Assembly: GCF_000718785.1 (NCBI RefSeq)
Contig: NZ_JOCA01000005.1
Coordinates: forward strand, 124,001 to 188,000
Direction: 5' to 3'
Origin: Streptomyces sp. NRRL WC-3626
Lineage (GTDB): Bacteria; Actinomycetota; Actinomycetes; Streptomycetales; Streptomycetaceae
DNA: 64,000 nucleotides
The first letter of the stretch is position 1, and every line of letters starts with the position of its first letter. This document shows positions 27,250-37,379 of the stretch, piece by piece. Position numbers and translations under genes: made by a program. The notes below the pieces were generated by a model. That model saw only the letters and a list, made by a program, of their open reading frames with translations, had not been told where the DNA came from and made no database searches.

Positions 27250-27291
27250 ATGCGCACCCGAATTCTCGTACTTGGAAAGCGCGTCGGCTGA
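27250..27291 (+). CDS. ilvB leader peptide ([13 protein letters not shown])
   Basis: This 13-residue ORF has consecutive Ile-Leu-Val-Leu codons (ATT CTC GTA CTT), three of them rare in this GC-rich genome, followed by Val at position 12. Ribosome stalling here when branched-chain aminoacyl-tRNAs are scarce would control the terminator at 27333-27366, as in classical amino-acid attenuation. ATG 27250 lies 7 nt after the putative -10, so the leader mRNA may be leaderless; GGAGGG (27236-27241) could also act as a Shine-Dalgarno sequence. Confidence 0.85.
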   Translation: MRTRILVLGKRVG

Positions 27292-27314
27292 CGCTGAGCC
27301 TCGACCGCTCAGCG
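27292..27314 (+). promoter_or_regulatory. Pause hairpin after the ilvB leader ORF
   Basis: CGCTGAGC (27292-27299) pairs with GCTCAGCG (27307-27314) across a 7-nt loop, beginning one base after the leader stop codon. It corresponds to the 1:2 hairpin of attenuation systems. Confidence 0.65.
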
Positions 27315-27332
27315 ACCACCTCCCGGCGCGCT

Positions 27333-27366
27333 CCCCTCGCTTGCCTTACGGCACGAGGGGTTTTTT
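27333..27366 (+). terminator. ilvB attenuator (intrinsic terminator)
   Basis: CCCCTCG (27333-27339) pairs with CGAGGGG (27354-27360), with an inner GCC/GGC pairing, followed at once by six T residues. Such a canonical U-tract is unusual in Streptomyces and marks a true intrinsic terminator 80 nt before ilvB. Confidence 0.88.
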
Positions 27367-27446
27367 GTTGCACAGGCACCTGCCGAGCAGCACGCGTGAC
27401 CCGCACGAACCTCGCAAAAACCCTCAGCATCGAGAAGAGAATGCCG

Positions 27447-29291
27447 ATGACCGAGCAGGCCACCGGGGCCCATCACCCGCAGCCCCGGCCCCGATCCGGA
27501 GGACAGTCCGCCCCCGTCGAGCACGTCACGGGTGCGAAGTCCCTCATCCGCTCGCTCGAGGAGGTCGGGGTCGACACCGTATTCGGCATTCCCGGGGGCA
27601 CGATCCTTCCCGCGTACGACCCGATGATGGACTCGAACCGGGTGCGCCATGTGCTCGTCCGCCATGAGCAGGGAGCGGGCCACGCGGCCACCGGCTATGC
27701 CCAGGCGACCGGGAAGGTCGGCGTCTGCATGGCCACCTCGGGCCCCGGCGCCACCAACCTGGTGACGCCGATCGCCGACGCCAACATGGACTCGGTGCCG
27801 CTGGTCGCGATCACCGGCCAGGTCGTCACCAAGGCGATCGGCACGGACGCCTTCCAGGAGGCGGACATCGTCGGCATCACGATGCCGATCACCAAGCACA
27901 GCTTCCTCGTCACCAAGGCCGAGGACATCCCGAAGACGATCGCGCAGGCGTTCCACATCGCCTCGACCGGCCGCCCCGGCCCGGTCCTCGTCGACATCCC
28001 GAAGGACGTGCTGCAGGCGCAGACGACCTTCTCCTGGCCGCCCGCCACCGATCTGCCCGGCTACCGGCCCGTCACCAAGCCGCACGCCAAGCAGATCCGC
28101 GAGGCCGCCAAGCTGATCACCGCCGCGAAGCGGCCGGTCCTCTACGTCGGCGGCGGCGTCCTCAAGGCGCGGGCCACCGCCGAGCTGAAGGTCCTCGCGG
28201 AACTCACCGGAGCCCCCGTCACCACCACCCTGATGGGACTCGGCGCGTTCCCCGACAGCCACGAGCTGCACGTGGGAATGCCGGGCATGCACGGTGCGGT
28301 CACCGCCGTCACCGCGCTGCAGAAGGCCGACCTGATCGTCGCCCTCGGCGCCCGCTTCGACGACCGCGTCACCGGCAAGCTGGACAGCTTCGCCCCGTAT
28401 GCCAAGATCGTCCACGCCGACATCGACCCGGCCGAGATCGGCAAGAACCGCGCCGCCGACGTGCCGATCGTCGGTGACGCCCGCGAGGTCCTCGCCGACC
28501 TCGTGCTGGCCGTCCAGAAGGAGCACGCGGAGGGCCACCGCGGCGACTACACCGCCTGGTGGAACGATCTGAACCGCTGGCGCGAGACCTACCCGCTCGG
28601 CTACGACCAGCCGGGCGACGGCTCGCTCTCCCCGCAGCAGGTCATCGAGCGCATCGGACAGCTTGCGCCCGAGGGCACGGTCTTCGCGGCCGGCGTCGGC
28701 CAGCACCAGATGTGGGCCGCGCACTTCATCCAGTACGACAAGCCCGCCACCTGGCTGAACTCCGGCGGTGCCGGAACCATGGGCTACGCCGTCCCGGCCG
28801 CCATGGGCGCCAAGGCCGGCGTCCCCGACCGCACCGTCTGGGCGATCGACGGCGACGGCTGCTTCCAGATGACCAACCAGGAACTCACCACCTGCGCCCT
28901 GAACAACATCCCGATCAAGGTCGCCATCATCAACAACGGCGCCCTCGGGATGGTCCGCCAGTGGCAGACCCTCTTCTACAACCAGCGGTACTCCAACACG
29001 GTGCTGCACTCCGGCCCCGACGACGTCAACCCGGAGGCGAGGGGCACCCGCGTCCCCGACTTCGTGAAGCTGTCGGAGGCCATGGGCTGCTACGCGATCC
29101 GCTGCGAGGACCCGGCCGACCTCGACAAGGTCATCGAGGAGGCGAACTCCGTCAACGACCGCCCGGTCGTGGTGGACTTCGTCGTCCACGAGGACGCGAT
29201 GGTGTGGCCGATGGTCGCCGCCGGCACCTCCAACGACGAGATCATGGCCGCCCGGGACGTCCGCCCCGACTTCGGCGACAGCGACGACTGA
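27447..29291 (+). CDS. ilvB: Acetohydroxyacid (acetolactate) synthase, large subunit
   Basis: This 614-aa ThDP- and FAD-dependent enzyme catalyses the first common step to valine, leucine and isoleucine: condensation of pyruvate with pyruvate or 2-oxobutyrate. It has the N-terminal ThDP-binding domain with catalytic Glu ([22 protein letters not shown]), the central FAD-type domain ([15 protein letters not shown]) and the C-terminal [12 protein letters not shown]...NNG metal/ThDP motif. ATG 27447 (MTEQ) has a purine-rich GAGAAGAGA at suitable spacing; ATG 27441 is two residues longer. It is preceded by a leader-peptide attenuator and followed 35 nt later by ilvN. Confidence 0.97.
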   Translation: MTEQATGAHHPQPRPRSGGQSAPVEHVTGAKSLIRSLEEVGVDTVFGIPGGTILPAYDPMMDSNRVRHVLVRHEQGAGHAATGYAQATGKVGVCMATSGPGATNLVTPIADANMDSVPLVAITGQVVTKAIGTDAFQEADIVGITMPITKHSFLVTKAEDIPKTIAQAFHIASTGRPGPVLVDIPKDVLQAQTTFSWPPATDLPGYRPVTKPHAKQIREAAKLITAAKRPVLYVGGGVLKARATAELKVLAELTGAPVTTTLMGLGAFPDSHELHVGMPGMHGAVTAVTALQKADLIVALGARFDDRVTGKLDSFAPYAKIVHADIDPAEIGKNRAADVPIVGDAREVLADLVLAVQKEHAEGHRGDYTAWWNDLNRWRETYPLGYDQPGDGSLSPQQVIERIGQLAPEGTVFAAGVGQHQMWAAHFIQYDKPATWLNSGGAGTMGYAVPAAMGAKAGVPDRTVWAIDGDGCFQMTNQELTTCALNNIPIKVAIINNGALGMVRQWQTLFYNQRYSNTVLHSGPDDVNPEARGTRVPDFVKLSEAMGCYAIRCEDPADLDKVIEEANSVNDRPVVVDFVVHEDAMVWPMVAAGTSNDEIMAARDVRPDFGDSDD

Positions 29292-29326
29292 GAGCCGTCA
29301 GGACTTTCAAGCAGAGGAAGCAGATC

Positions 29327-29851
29327 ATGTCCAAGCACACGCTCTCCGTCCTGGTGGAGAACACCCCCGGCATCCTCGCCCGGATCGCCGCCCTGTTCTC
29401 CCGCCGCGGCTTCAACATCGACTCCCTCGCCGTCGGGGTCACCGAGCACCCCGACATCTCCCGCATCACCATCGTGGTGAGCGTCGAGGAGTTCCCGCTG
29501 GAGCAGGTCACCAAGCAGCTCAACAAGCTCGTCAACGTGCTGAAGATCGTCGAGCTCGAACCCGGGCAGGCCGTCCAGCGCGAACTCGTTCTGGTGAAGG
29601 TGCGCGCCGACAACGAGACGCGCTCCCAGATCGTCGAGATCGTCCAGCTGTTCCGCGCCAAGACGGTGGACGTCTCCCCGGAGGCCGTGACCATCGAGGC
29701 CACCGGCAGCAGCGACAAGCTGTCCGCCATGCTCAAGATGCTGGAGCCGTTCGGCATCAAGGAGCTCGTCCAGTCCGGCACGATCGCGATCGGGCGAGGT
29801 GCCCGTTCGATCACCGACCGGTCGCTGCGCGCCCTGGACCGGTCGGCGTAA
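29327..29851 (+). CDS. ilvN: Acetohydroxyacid synthase, small regulatory subunit
   Basis: This 174-aa subunit has two ACT-type halves: HTLSVLVENTPGILARIAALFSRRGFNIDSLAVG, the Val-binding N-terminal ACT domain, and a C-terminal AHAS-specific domain (VKVRADNETRSQIVEIVQLFRAKTVDVS). It stimulates IlvB and confers feedback inhibition by valine. GAGGAAG precedes ATG 29327. A GC-rich hairpin follows before ilvC. Confidence 0.97.
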   Translation: MSKHTLSVLVENTPGILARIAALFSRRGFNIDSLAVGVTEHPDISRITIVVSVEEFPLEQVTKQLNKLVNVLKIVELEPGQAVQRELVLVKVRADNETRSQIVEIVQLFRAKTVDVSPEAVTIEATGSSDKLSAMLKMLEPFGIKELVQSGTIAIGRGARSITDRSLRALDRSA

Positions 29852-30967
<1,116 letters not shown>

Positions 30968-30982
30968 GCGGCCTCGCTCCGC

Positions 30983-31012
30983 GACGGCGCCACCGGTTTC
31001 CGGGGCGCCGTC
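30983..31012 (+). terminator. Hairpin after ilvC
   Basis: GACGGCGCC (30983-30991) and GGCGCCGTC (31004-31012) form a 9-bp stem 15 nt after the ilvC stop, with further pairing inside the loop and no T run. Confidence 0.6.
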
Positions 31013-31034
31013 GAGGAGCTGCGCCCCGGACCCC

Positions 31035-31056
31035 GCTCCTCGAACGCCGGAGGGGC
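31035..31056 (+). repeat. Dispersed Streptomyces intergenic repeat fragment
   Basis: The core CTCGAACGCCGGAGGGGCC closely resembles the CTCAAACGCCGGACGGGCT element at 32869-32888. I recall this motif as one of the commonest intergenic sequences of Streptomyces. Bases 31057-31242 hold the serA promoter; nothing else is seen there. Confidence 0.55.
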
Positions 31057-31242
31057 CTTCTCCCACCGCCTCTTCCGGGTGATCGATCCGCTGAGGCGCA
31101 AGACGCCCCGCCCCGCGCCACTACACTGCTGCACAACAAACGCGTCAGGCCCACAGCGTCGTGCGTCTTCCACGCGGCTAGCACTTCTTCACCGCCTGCG
31201 GCCGTCGGGACGGCCGTCCGCATTGGACTTGTGAGGACTCAC

Positions 31243-32832
31243 GTGAGCTCGAAACCCGTCGTACTCATCGCTGAAGAGCTGTCGCCCGCGACCGTCGACG
31301 CACTCGGCCCGGACTTCGAGATCCGCCACTGCAACGGCGCGGACCGCGCCGAACTGCTCCCGGCCATCGCCGAGGTGGACGCGATCCTGATCCGCTCGGC
31401 CACCAAGGTCGACGCCGAGGCGATCGCCGCCGCGAGCAAGCTGAAGGTCGTCGCCCGCGCCGGCGTCGGCCTGGACAACGTCGACGTGTCCGCCGCCACC
31501 AAGGCCGGCGTGATGGTGGTCAACGCCCCCACGTCGAACATCGTGACCGCCGCCGAGCTGGCCTGCGGTCTGATCGTCGCCACCGCCCGCCACATCCCGC
31601 AGGCCAACGCCGCGCTGAAGAACGGCGAGTGGAAGCGGAGCAAGTACACGGGCGTCGAGCTCGCCGAGAAGACCCTCGGTGTCGTGGGTCTGGGGCGCAT
31701 CGGCGCCCTCGTCGCGCAGCGCATGTCCGGCTTCGGCATGAAGGTCGTCGCCTACGACCCCTACATCCAGCCCGCGCGCGCCGCGCAGATGGGCGTCAAG
31801 GTGCTCTCGCTGGACGAGCTGCTCGAGGTCTCCGACTTCATCACCGTCCACCTGCCCAAGACCCCCGAGACCGTCGGCCTGATCGGTGACGAGGCGCTGC
31901 GCAAGGTCAAGCCGAGCGTGCGGGTCATCAACGCCGCGCGCGGCGGGATCGTCGACGAGGAGGCGCTGTACTCGGCGCTGAAGGAGGGCCGGGTCGCCGG
32001 CGCCGGCCTCGACGTGTACGCCAAGGAGCCGTGCACCGACTCGCCGCTGTTCGAGTTCGACCAGGTCGTCTGCACCCCGCACCTGGGTGCCTCCACCGAC
32101 GAGGCGCAGGAGAAGGCCGGTATCGCGGTCGCCCGCTCGGTGCGCCTTGCCCTCGCCGGCGAGCTGGTCCCGGACGCGGTGAACGTGCAGGGCGGGGTCA
32201 TCGCCGAGGACGTCAAGCCCGGTCTGCCGCTCGCCGAGCGCCTCGGCCGGATCTTCACCGCGCTCGCCGGTGAGGTCGCGGCCCGCCTCGACGTCGAGGT
32301 GTACGGCGAGATCACCCAGCACGACGTGAAGGTCCTCGAACTCTCCGCGCTCAAGGGCGTCTTCGAGGACGTCGTCGACGAGACGGTGTCCTACGTCAAC
32401 GCCCCGCTGTTCGCCCAGGAGCGCGGTGTCGAGGTCCGGCTGACCACCAGCTCCGAGTCGGCCGACCACCGCAACGTCGTCACCGTGCGCGGCACCCTCG
32501 CCGACGGCGAGGAGATCTCGGTCTCCGGCACGCTGGCCGGTCCCAAGCACGTCCAGAAGATCGTCGCGGTCGGCGAGTACGACGTCGACCTCGCGCTCGC
32601 CGACCACATGGTCGTCCTGCGCTACGAGGACCGTCCGGGCGTCGTCGGCACCGTGGGCCGCATCCTCGGCGAGGCCGGTATCAACATCGCCGGGATGCAG
32701 GTCGCCCGGGCGACGGTCGGCGGCGAGGCGCTCGCCGTACTGACCGTCGACGACACGGTCTCCGCCGGGGTCCTCGGGGAGCTCGGCGCGGAGATCGGGG
32801 CGACCTCCGCCCGGTCGGTCAACCTGGTCTGA
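31243..32832 (+). CDS. serA: D-3-phosphoglycerate dehydrogenase
   Basis: This 529-aa enzyme catalyses the first step of serine synthesis (3-phosphoglycerate to 3-phosphohydroxypyruvate). It has a catalytic and NAD domain (VVGLGRIGALVAQRMSGFG; INAARGGIVDEEAL; VCTPHLGASTDEAQ), an intervening regulatory domain (residues about 320-450) and a C-terminal ACT domain (VLRYEDRPGVVGTVGRILGEAGINIAGMQVAR), as in the long actinobacterial form inhibited by serine. GTG 31243 has a GAGGA-type ribosome binding site and gives the usual SSKPVVLIAEEL start. It follows ilvC after 275 bp, so it is probably a separate unit. Confidence 0.96.
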   Translation: MSSKPVVLIAEELSPATVDALGPDFEIRHCNGADRAELLPAIAEVDAILIRSATKVDAEAIAAASKLKVVARAGVGLDNVDVSAATKAGVMVVNAPTSNIVTAAELACGLIVATARHIPQANAALKNGEWKRSKYTGVELAEKTLGVVGLGRIGALVAQRMSGFGMKVVAYDPYIQPARAAQMGVKVLSLDELLEVSDFITVHLPKTPETVGLIGDEALRKVKPSVRVINAARGGIVDEEALYSALKEGRVAGAGLDVYAKEPCTDSPLFEFDQVVCTPHLGASTDEAQEKAGIAVARSVRLALAGELVPDAVNVQGGVIAEDVKPGLPLAERLGRIFTALAGEVAARLDVEVYGEITQHDVKVLELSALKGVFEDVVDETVSYVNAPLFAQERGVEVRLTTSSESADHRNVVTVRGTLADGEEISVSGTLAGPKHVQKIVAVGEYDVDLALADHMVVLRYEDRPGVVGTVGRILGEAGINIAGMQVARATVGGEALAVLTVDDTVSAGVLGELGAEIGATSARSVNLV

Positions 32833-32862
32833 GATTCCGGGGCCCCCGGAACCCCGATCGGA

Positions 32863-32914
32863 CCTCGTCCTCAAACGCCGGACGGGCTGAGCGATTCAGC
32901 CTGTCCGGCGTTTT
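32863..32914. terminator. Repeat-derived bidirectional terminator of serA and the MFS gene
   Basis: An 18-bp stem (32873-32890 with 32896-32913, one G-T wobble) ends in TTTT at 32911-32914. The left half is the common Streptomyces repeat containing CTCAAACGCCGGACGGGCT. The convergent MFS gene ends inside it at 32871, so its last dozen codons lie within the hairpin. Confidence 0.85.
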
Positions 32915-34412
32915 CGGCTTGCTCGCGTACCCGGATCCCGCGCAGTCCCAGCGCCGCCAGCCCGGCCGCGCTCAGCAGCAGCAACGCGCCCGCGACCGCC
33001 GCTCCCTGCATGCCGCTGGTGAACGCCTCCCGGGCCGCCGTCGCCAGGGCGTCCCCCGCGCGCCCCGGCAGTTCGGCGGCGACGGCGAGCGCGCCGCCCA
33101 GGGTCTCCTGGGCCGCGGCGGGCGCCGCGTCCGGCATCTCGTGGCGGTAGACGGCCGTACCGATGGAGCCGAGCGCGGCCATGCCCAGCGCGCCGCCGAA
33201 CTCCGTGCCGGTCTCCAGCAGGGAGGACGCCGCCCCCGCCTTCTCGACCGGGGCCGAGCTCAGGGCCAGGTCGGTGAGGAGCGACATCACGATGACGATG
33301 CCCGAGGCCATCCCCCCGCACGCGGCCAGCACCAGCCACAGCGAGTCCGTCCCGGCCAGGGCCAGCAGCCCGTAGCCGCCCGCCGAGATCACGAAGCCGG
33401 CCGTCACGACGTAGGCGCGCTCGACGCCCCGCTGGACGAGCCGGGTCGCGACGGGGGCGGCCACGCCGATCAGCACCGACGGCAGCAGGCTCCACAGCGC
33501 GGCCTCCAGCGCGCTCTTGTCGAGGACCGACTGGAGGTACTGGGTGGTGAAGTACGCCGAGCCCATCAGCCCGAAGGCCGACAGGGTGTTGAGGGTGAGC
33601 GCCGGGGAGAAGCCGTGCCCGCGGAAGAGGGCGGGCGAGATCAGGGGTGAGGCCGTGGTGCGCTGCCGGCGCACGAACAGCGCCGTGAACAGCAGGCCGA
33701 CGGTGATCGAGACGACGTAGCGGACGTTCCAGCCCTCGGAGGGCAGTTCCTTCAGGCCGTAGACCACGGGCAGGACCGCCGCCATCGACAGCGGGACGCT
33801 CAGCAGGTCGAAGCGGCCGGGGGAGGGGTTCTTCGACTCCGGGAGCAGCACCGGGCCGAGGACCAGCAGCAGGGCCATCGCGGGCAGGTTGACGAGGAAG
33901 ACCGAGCCCCACCAGAAGTGCTCGACGAGGACACCGCTCATCACCGAGCCGAGCGCGACCCCGGCCGTCATCACCCCGGACCACAGCCCGATCGCCTTCG
34001 CCCGCTGGGCGGGGTCGGTGAACATCGTGCGGACCAGGGCCATCGTCGACGGCATCAGGGTCGCGCCGCCGATGCCGAGGACCGCGCGGGCCGCGATCAG
34101 GGTTTCGGCGGTGTGCGCGTAGGCGGCGAGGAGCGAGGCGGCGCCGAAGGCGGCCGCGCCGATGAGGAGCAGCCGGCGGCGGCCGATGCGGTCGCCCAGC
34201 GCGCCCATCGTCATCAGCAGGCCGGCCAGGACGAAGCCGTAGATGTCGAAGATCCACAGCTGCTGGGTGCCGCTCGGTTCCAGGTCGGCGCTGATCTCCG
34301 GGATCGCGAAGTAGAGGACGGAGACGTCCATCGAGACCAGCAGCAGCGGAAGCATCAGCACGGCGAGCGCTGTCCATTCGCGGCGGCCGGCGCGGGTCGG
34401 GTTCGTTGTCAT
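32871..34412 (-). CDS. MFS drug-efflux transporter (DHA2 family, 14 TM)
   Basis: This 513-aa proton antiporter has motif A GALGDRIGRRRLLLIG after TM2, an ARAVLGIGGATLMPSTMALVR segment at TM4 and about 14 hydrophobic helices, as in QacA/SmvA-type exporters. ATG 34412 is preferred over 34430; TACAGT (complement of 34420-34425) lies 7 nt upstream with no Shine-Dalgarno, so the message is probably leaderless. It is divergent from a TetR gene across 84 bp containing a palindromic operator. The C-terminal residues AGQAESLSPSGV are encoded by the terminator repeat. Confidence 0.92.
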   Translation of the reverse strand: MTTNPTRAGRREWTALAVLMLPLLLVSMDVSVLYFAIPEISADLEPSGTQQLWIFDIYGFVLAGLLMTMGALGDRIGRRRLLLIGAAAFGAASLLAAYAHTAETLIAARAVLGIGGATLMPSTMALVRTMFTDPAQRAKAIGLWSGVMTAGVALGSVMSGVLVEHFWWGSVFLVNLPAMALLLVLGPVLLPESKNPSPGRFDLLSVPLSMAAVLPVVYGLKELPSEGWNVRYVVSITVGLLFTALFVRRQRTTASPLISPALFRGHGFSPALTLNTLSAFGLMGSAYFTTQYLQSVLDKSALEAALWSLLPSVLIGVAAPVATRLVQRGVERAYVVTAGFVISAGGYGLLALAGTDSLWLVLAACGGMASGIVIVMSLLTDLALSSAPVEKAGAASSLLETGTEFGGALGMAALGSIGTAVYRHEMPDAAPAAAQETLGGALAVAAELPGRAGDALATAAREAFTSGMQGAAVAGALLLLSAAGLAALGLRGIRVREQAENAGQAESLSPSGV

Positions 34413-34429
34413 GACGGCGACTGTACGCA

Positions 34430-34466
34430 CGTCTTATACGGTTGTCTAGAACGTCTGTCTAAGACG
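34430..34466. promoter_or_regulatory. Candidate TetR operator between MFS and TetR genes
   Basis: CGTCTTA (34430-34436) and TAAGACG (34460-34466) are inverted arms centred on TCTAGA (34445-34450). The nested symmetry spans 37 bp, large enough for one or two TetR dimers, and covers the start region of the MFS gene. Confidence 0.6.
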
Positions 34467-34496
34467 GCTGTATGGCAAGCCCGGTAGGGTGAGGGC

Positions 34497-35078
34497 ATGG
34501 GACACCGTGAGGATCTGCTGGAGGGCGCCAAGCGCTGCCTGCTCGCCAAGGGTTTCGTGGGCACCACGGCGCGGGACATCGTCAAGGAGTCGGGGACCAA
34601 CCTGGCGTCCATCGGCTACCACTACGGCTCGAAGGACGCGCTGCTCGCCCAGGCCTACATCTCCCTGGTCGAGGGGATGGGCGGCGCCTTCGAGGTCGAT
34701 GTCGACGACACCGGGCCCGGCTCCCTGGAGCGCTTCGAGCGGGTGTGGTCGAACATCATCGGGACCATGAAGGAGCCCGGCTCGGTCTGGCGGCTCAGCA
34801 TGGAGGTGCTGGCGTTCGGCGACCGGCTGCCCGAGGTCCGCGACCATCTCGTCATCGCCCAGCGGGAGGCCGGGCGCGGACTGATCCCGCTGCTGATGGG
34901 CGGCCGTGAGGAGGACGTCTCCGACGAGACCGCGGACACCCTCGGCATGTTCTACGTGACCCTGATGACGGGTCTCATCGCCCAGTGGACCTTCGACCCG
35001 AAGTCCGCGCCCCGCGCCGGGCAGCTGACCGCCGGCCTGCGCCGGGTGACCGAGGCCGCTACAGACGCGAGGCCTTGA
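34497..35078 (+). CDS. TetR/AcrR-family transcriptional regulator
   Basis: This 193-aa regulator has an N-terminal TetR helix-turn-helix ([48 protein letters not shown]) and a ligand-binding C-terminal domain. It likely represses the divergent MFS exporter and itself through the palindrome between them. TAGGGT (34485-34490) lies 6 nt before ATG 34497, suggesting leaderless translation. Its 3' end overlaps the convergent PucR gene by 20 bp. Confidence 0.92.
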   Translation: MGHREDLLEGAKRCLLAKGFVGTTARDIVKESGTNLASIGYHYGSKDALLAQAYISLVEGMGGAFEVDVDDTGPGSLERFERVWSNIIGTMKEPGSVWRLSMEVLAFGDRLPEVRDHLVIAQREAGRGLIPLLMGGREEDVSDETADTLGMFYVTLMTGLIAQWTFDPKSAPRAGQLTAGLRRVTEAATDARP

Positions 35079-36240
35079 GGGCCATGTGCAGCAGCAGCCG
35101 GTCCTCCCCGTCGTCGAGGTCCAGGCCGGTGAGCTGCTCGATGCGGGACAGGCGGTAGTAGAGGGTCTGACGGTGGATGCCCAGCTCGGCCGCCGTACGG
35201 CCGGCCTGTCCCGCGCGGTCCAGGTAGACCTCGGCGGTGCGGGCCAGTTCGGCCTGCGCGGGGGCGAGCAGCGGGCCCACGGCGGGGTCCCGGGCGACCT
35301 CCCTCGGCAACGCGGTCAGCAGGCGGAAGGGGCCGATCGACGCCCACCGGGCGACCGGGCCGAACCGGGGCTCGGCCAGCGCCGCCCGCGCCGACGCCGA
35401 CGCCTCCTCCCAGGCCGCGCCCAGCGCGGCGAGACCCGCGCGGGGTGCGGCGATCCCCGCCGCCACCGGGGACCCGCCCGTGCCGTCCGCCCGCTCGAGC
35501 AGGCGTGAGGCCGCCGTGGCCGCCGGGGTCAGCACCTCCGGCGAGCGCAGCCGCAGCAGCAGGGCCAGGGCCGAGCCCGCCACACCCCACGGCAGGGTGC
35601 ACAGCGCCGTCGCGCCCGGCACCGTACGCACCGACGGCGCGTCGTCCGGGTCCGCGGAGGGCCACGGGGCGACACAGACCACCGTGTACGGGCCGTCGGC
35701 GCGGGCGCCGAGAGCGGTGCGCAGCTCCGCGACCGCCATCTCCCGCTGCCAGTCCCGCTCCGCCGTCAGCACCGCCCGCAGCTCGCGCGTGAGATCGGCG
35801 CCGTGCTGCGCCTCGTCCGCGAGCAGCGCGCCGATCCGGCCGGTCACCCGCATGGCCGCGTCCAGCTGCCCCTCGGAGGGGCCCGGGTCGTAGTCGAGCA
35901 GCCAGACGTAACCGAGCACGACACCCCGATGCCGTACCGGCAGACAGATGCGCCCCCGGTGCACGCCCGCCTCCGGGGTGCGCGGGACACGGACCGGGCC
36001 GGTCGCCCGGGTGATGCCGAAGCCCTCGAACCAGGCGCGGACGGCGGCCGTCGAACGGCGGGTCAGGATCGAGCGGGTGCGCACCGGGTCGAGGGCCGAC
36101 GGATCGAGGTCGCCCTCACTGTCGTACGCCCCGAAGGCGATCAGCTCGAAATCGCGGTTCTCCAGGGTCGCCGGAGCGCCCAGCAGCTCCGAGATCTCGT
36201 CCACCAGCTCCTGGTAGTCAGCCCTGTGTTCCGACGTCAC
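35059..36240 (-). CDS. PucR-type regulator, probably of proline catabolism
   Basis: This 393-aa protein has an N-terminal GAF-like sensing half and a C-terminal PucR helix-turn-helix ([32 protein letters not shown]). It is divergent from proline dehydrogenase; PucR-family proteins next to put genes are typical proline-responsive activators, so control of the pair at 36418-39011 is likely. GTG 36240 is chosen: CAGAAT (complement of 36247-36252) lies 6 nt upstream in the -10 position seen for other leaderless genes here. ATG 36279 would add 13 residues. Confidence 0.87.
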   Translation of the reverse strand: MTSEHRADYQELVDEISELLGAPATLENRDFELIAFGAYDSEGDLDPSALDPVRTRSILTRRSTAAVRAWFEGFGITRATGPVRVPRTPEAGVHRGRICLPVRHRGVVLGYVWLLDYDPGPSEGQLDAAMRVTGRIGALLADEAQHGADLTRELRAVLTAERDWQREMAVAELRTALGARADGPYTVVCVAPWPSADPDDAPSVRTVPGATALCTLPWGVAGSALALLLRLRSPEVLTPAATAASRLLERADGTGGSPVAAGIAAPRAGLAALGAAWEEASASARAALAEPRFGPVARWASIGPFRLLTALPREVARDPAVGPLLAPAQAELARTAEVYLDRAGQAGRTAAELGIHRQTLYYRLSRIEQLTGLDLDDGEDRLLLHMALKASRL

Positions 36241-36417
36241 CCGGGCATTCTGCCCCAAAGTCCCGCCGCCTTCATACATCTGTCTGAGATCTGCGGCACG
36301 GATGCGTGACAGCTGTCGATGGCCGACGATCGGGGGCATCCGTAGGTTTCACGGTGGTTCTCCGTGCCGTATCCGAAACGTCGGGTGACGGCCTCGTGCA
36401 GCTTGTGGAGGTGCCCC
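36241..36417. promoter_or_regulatory. Divergent promoter region pucR-type gene / proline dehydrogenase
   Basis: This 177-bp interval contains CATCTGTCTG (36277-36286), whose reverse complement CAGACAGATG recurs at 39136-39145. It may be the regulator's binding site. No gene lies in it. Confidence 0.4.
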
Positions 36418-37344
36418 TTGCTGGGTCCCGTGATTCTCGCCGCGTCGCGCAGCGACCGGATGCGCCGCCTGGTCTCGGCGGCCCCGGTGACCAAGCAGGT
36501 CGTCGACCGCTTCATCCCCGGTGAGACCGTCGACGAGGTGCTGCCGATCATCCAGGAGCTCACCGGCAACGGCCTGGAGCTCACCATGGACGTCGTCGGC
36601 GAGGACATCACCACCCCCGAGCAGGCTGCCGCCGCCCGCGACGCGTACCTGGAGCTGATCGGCCGGCTGAAGCCGCTGGAGCTCGGTACCCGCGCGGAGA
36701 TGTCGGTGAAGCTGTCGATGTTCGGGCAGGCGCTGGACGGCGGCCACGAGCTGGCGCTCGCCAACGTCCGCCCGGTCGTCGAGGCCGCCGCCGGGATCGG
36801 CACCACGGTCACGCTGGACGCGGAGGACCACACCACCCTCGACTCGATGTTCGCCATCCACGAGGAGCTGCGGAAGGACGTCCCGCAGACCGGCTGCGTC
36901 ATCCAGGCCTACCTCTTCCGCACCGAGGAGGACGCGCGCAGGCTCGCCGCGGCCGGCAGTCGCGTACGGTTGGTGAAGGGCGCCTACAAGGAGCCCGCCG
37001 AGGTCGCCTACCAGCAGAAGCACGAGATCGACAAGGCGTATGTGCGCATCCTGCGGACGCTGATGGAGGGCGAGGGGTACCCGATGATCGGGTCCCACGA
37101 TCCGCGCCTGATCTCCATCGCCCAGGAGCTGGCCCGCACCGCCGGACGCAAGCTCGACGAGTACGAGTTCCAGATGCTCTACGGCATCCGCGGTGACGAG
37201 CACCTGCGACTGGCCGCCGAGGGACACCGCATGCGCGTCTACACGGCCTACGGCACGGACTGGTACGGCTACTTCATGCGCCGTCTGGCGGAGAAGCCGG
37301 CGAACCTGCGCTTCTTCGCGCGAAGCATGATCACCAAGGGCTGA
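36418..37344 (+). CDS. Proline dehydrogenase (monofunctional)
   Basis: This 308-aa FAD-dependent (beta/alpha)8 enzyme oxidises proline to 1-pyrroline-5-carboxylate. Motifs include LELGTRAEMSVKLSMFGQ, TLDAEDHTTLDSM (typical ProDH acidic motif), GCVIQAYLFRTEEDA, RVRLVKGAYKEP and the C-terminal RVYTAYGTDWYGYFMRRLAEKP with flavin- and substrate-binding Arg residues. A TTG start at 36418 fits best: GGAGG is 6 nt upstream and the protein begins LGPVILAASRSDRMRRLVSAAP. An ATG at 36364 has no ribosome binding site. Confidence 0.94.
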   Translation: MLGPVILAASRSDRMRRLVSAAPVTKQVVDRFIPGETVDEVLPIIQELTGNGLELTMDVVGEDITTPEQAAAARDAYLELIGRLKPLELGTRAEMSVKLSMFGQALDGGHELALANVRPVVEAAAGIGTTVTLDAEDHTTLDSMFAIHEELRKDVPQTGCVIQAYLFRTEEDARRLAAAGSRVRLVKGAYKEPAEVAYQQKHEIDKAYVRILRTLMEGEGYPMIGSHDPRLISIAQELARTAGRKLDEYEFQMLYGIRGDEHLRLAAEGHRMRVYTAYGTDWYGYFMRRLAEKPANLRFFARSMITKG

Positions 37345-37379
37345 CGCCACACCGCTCACGACAAGGAGTTACGCCACCC

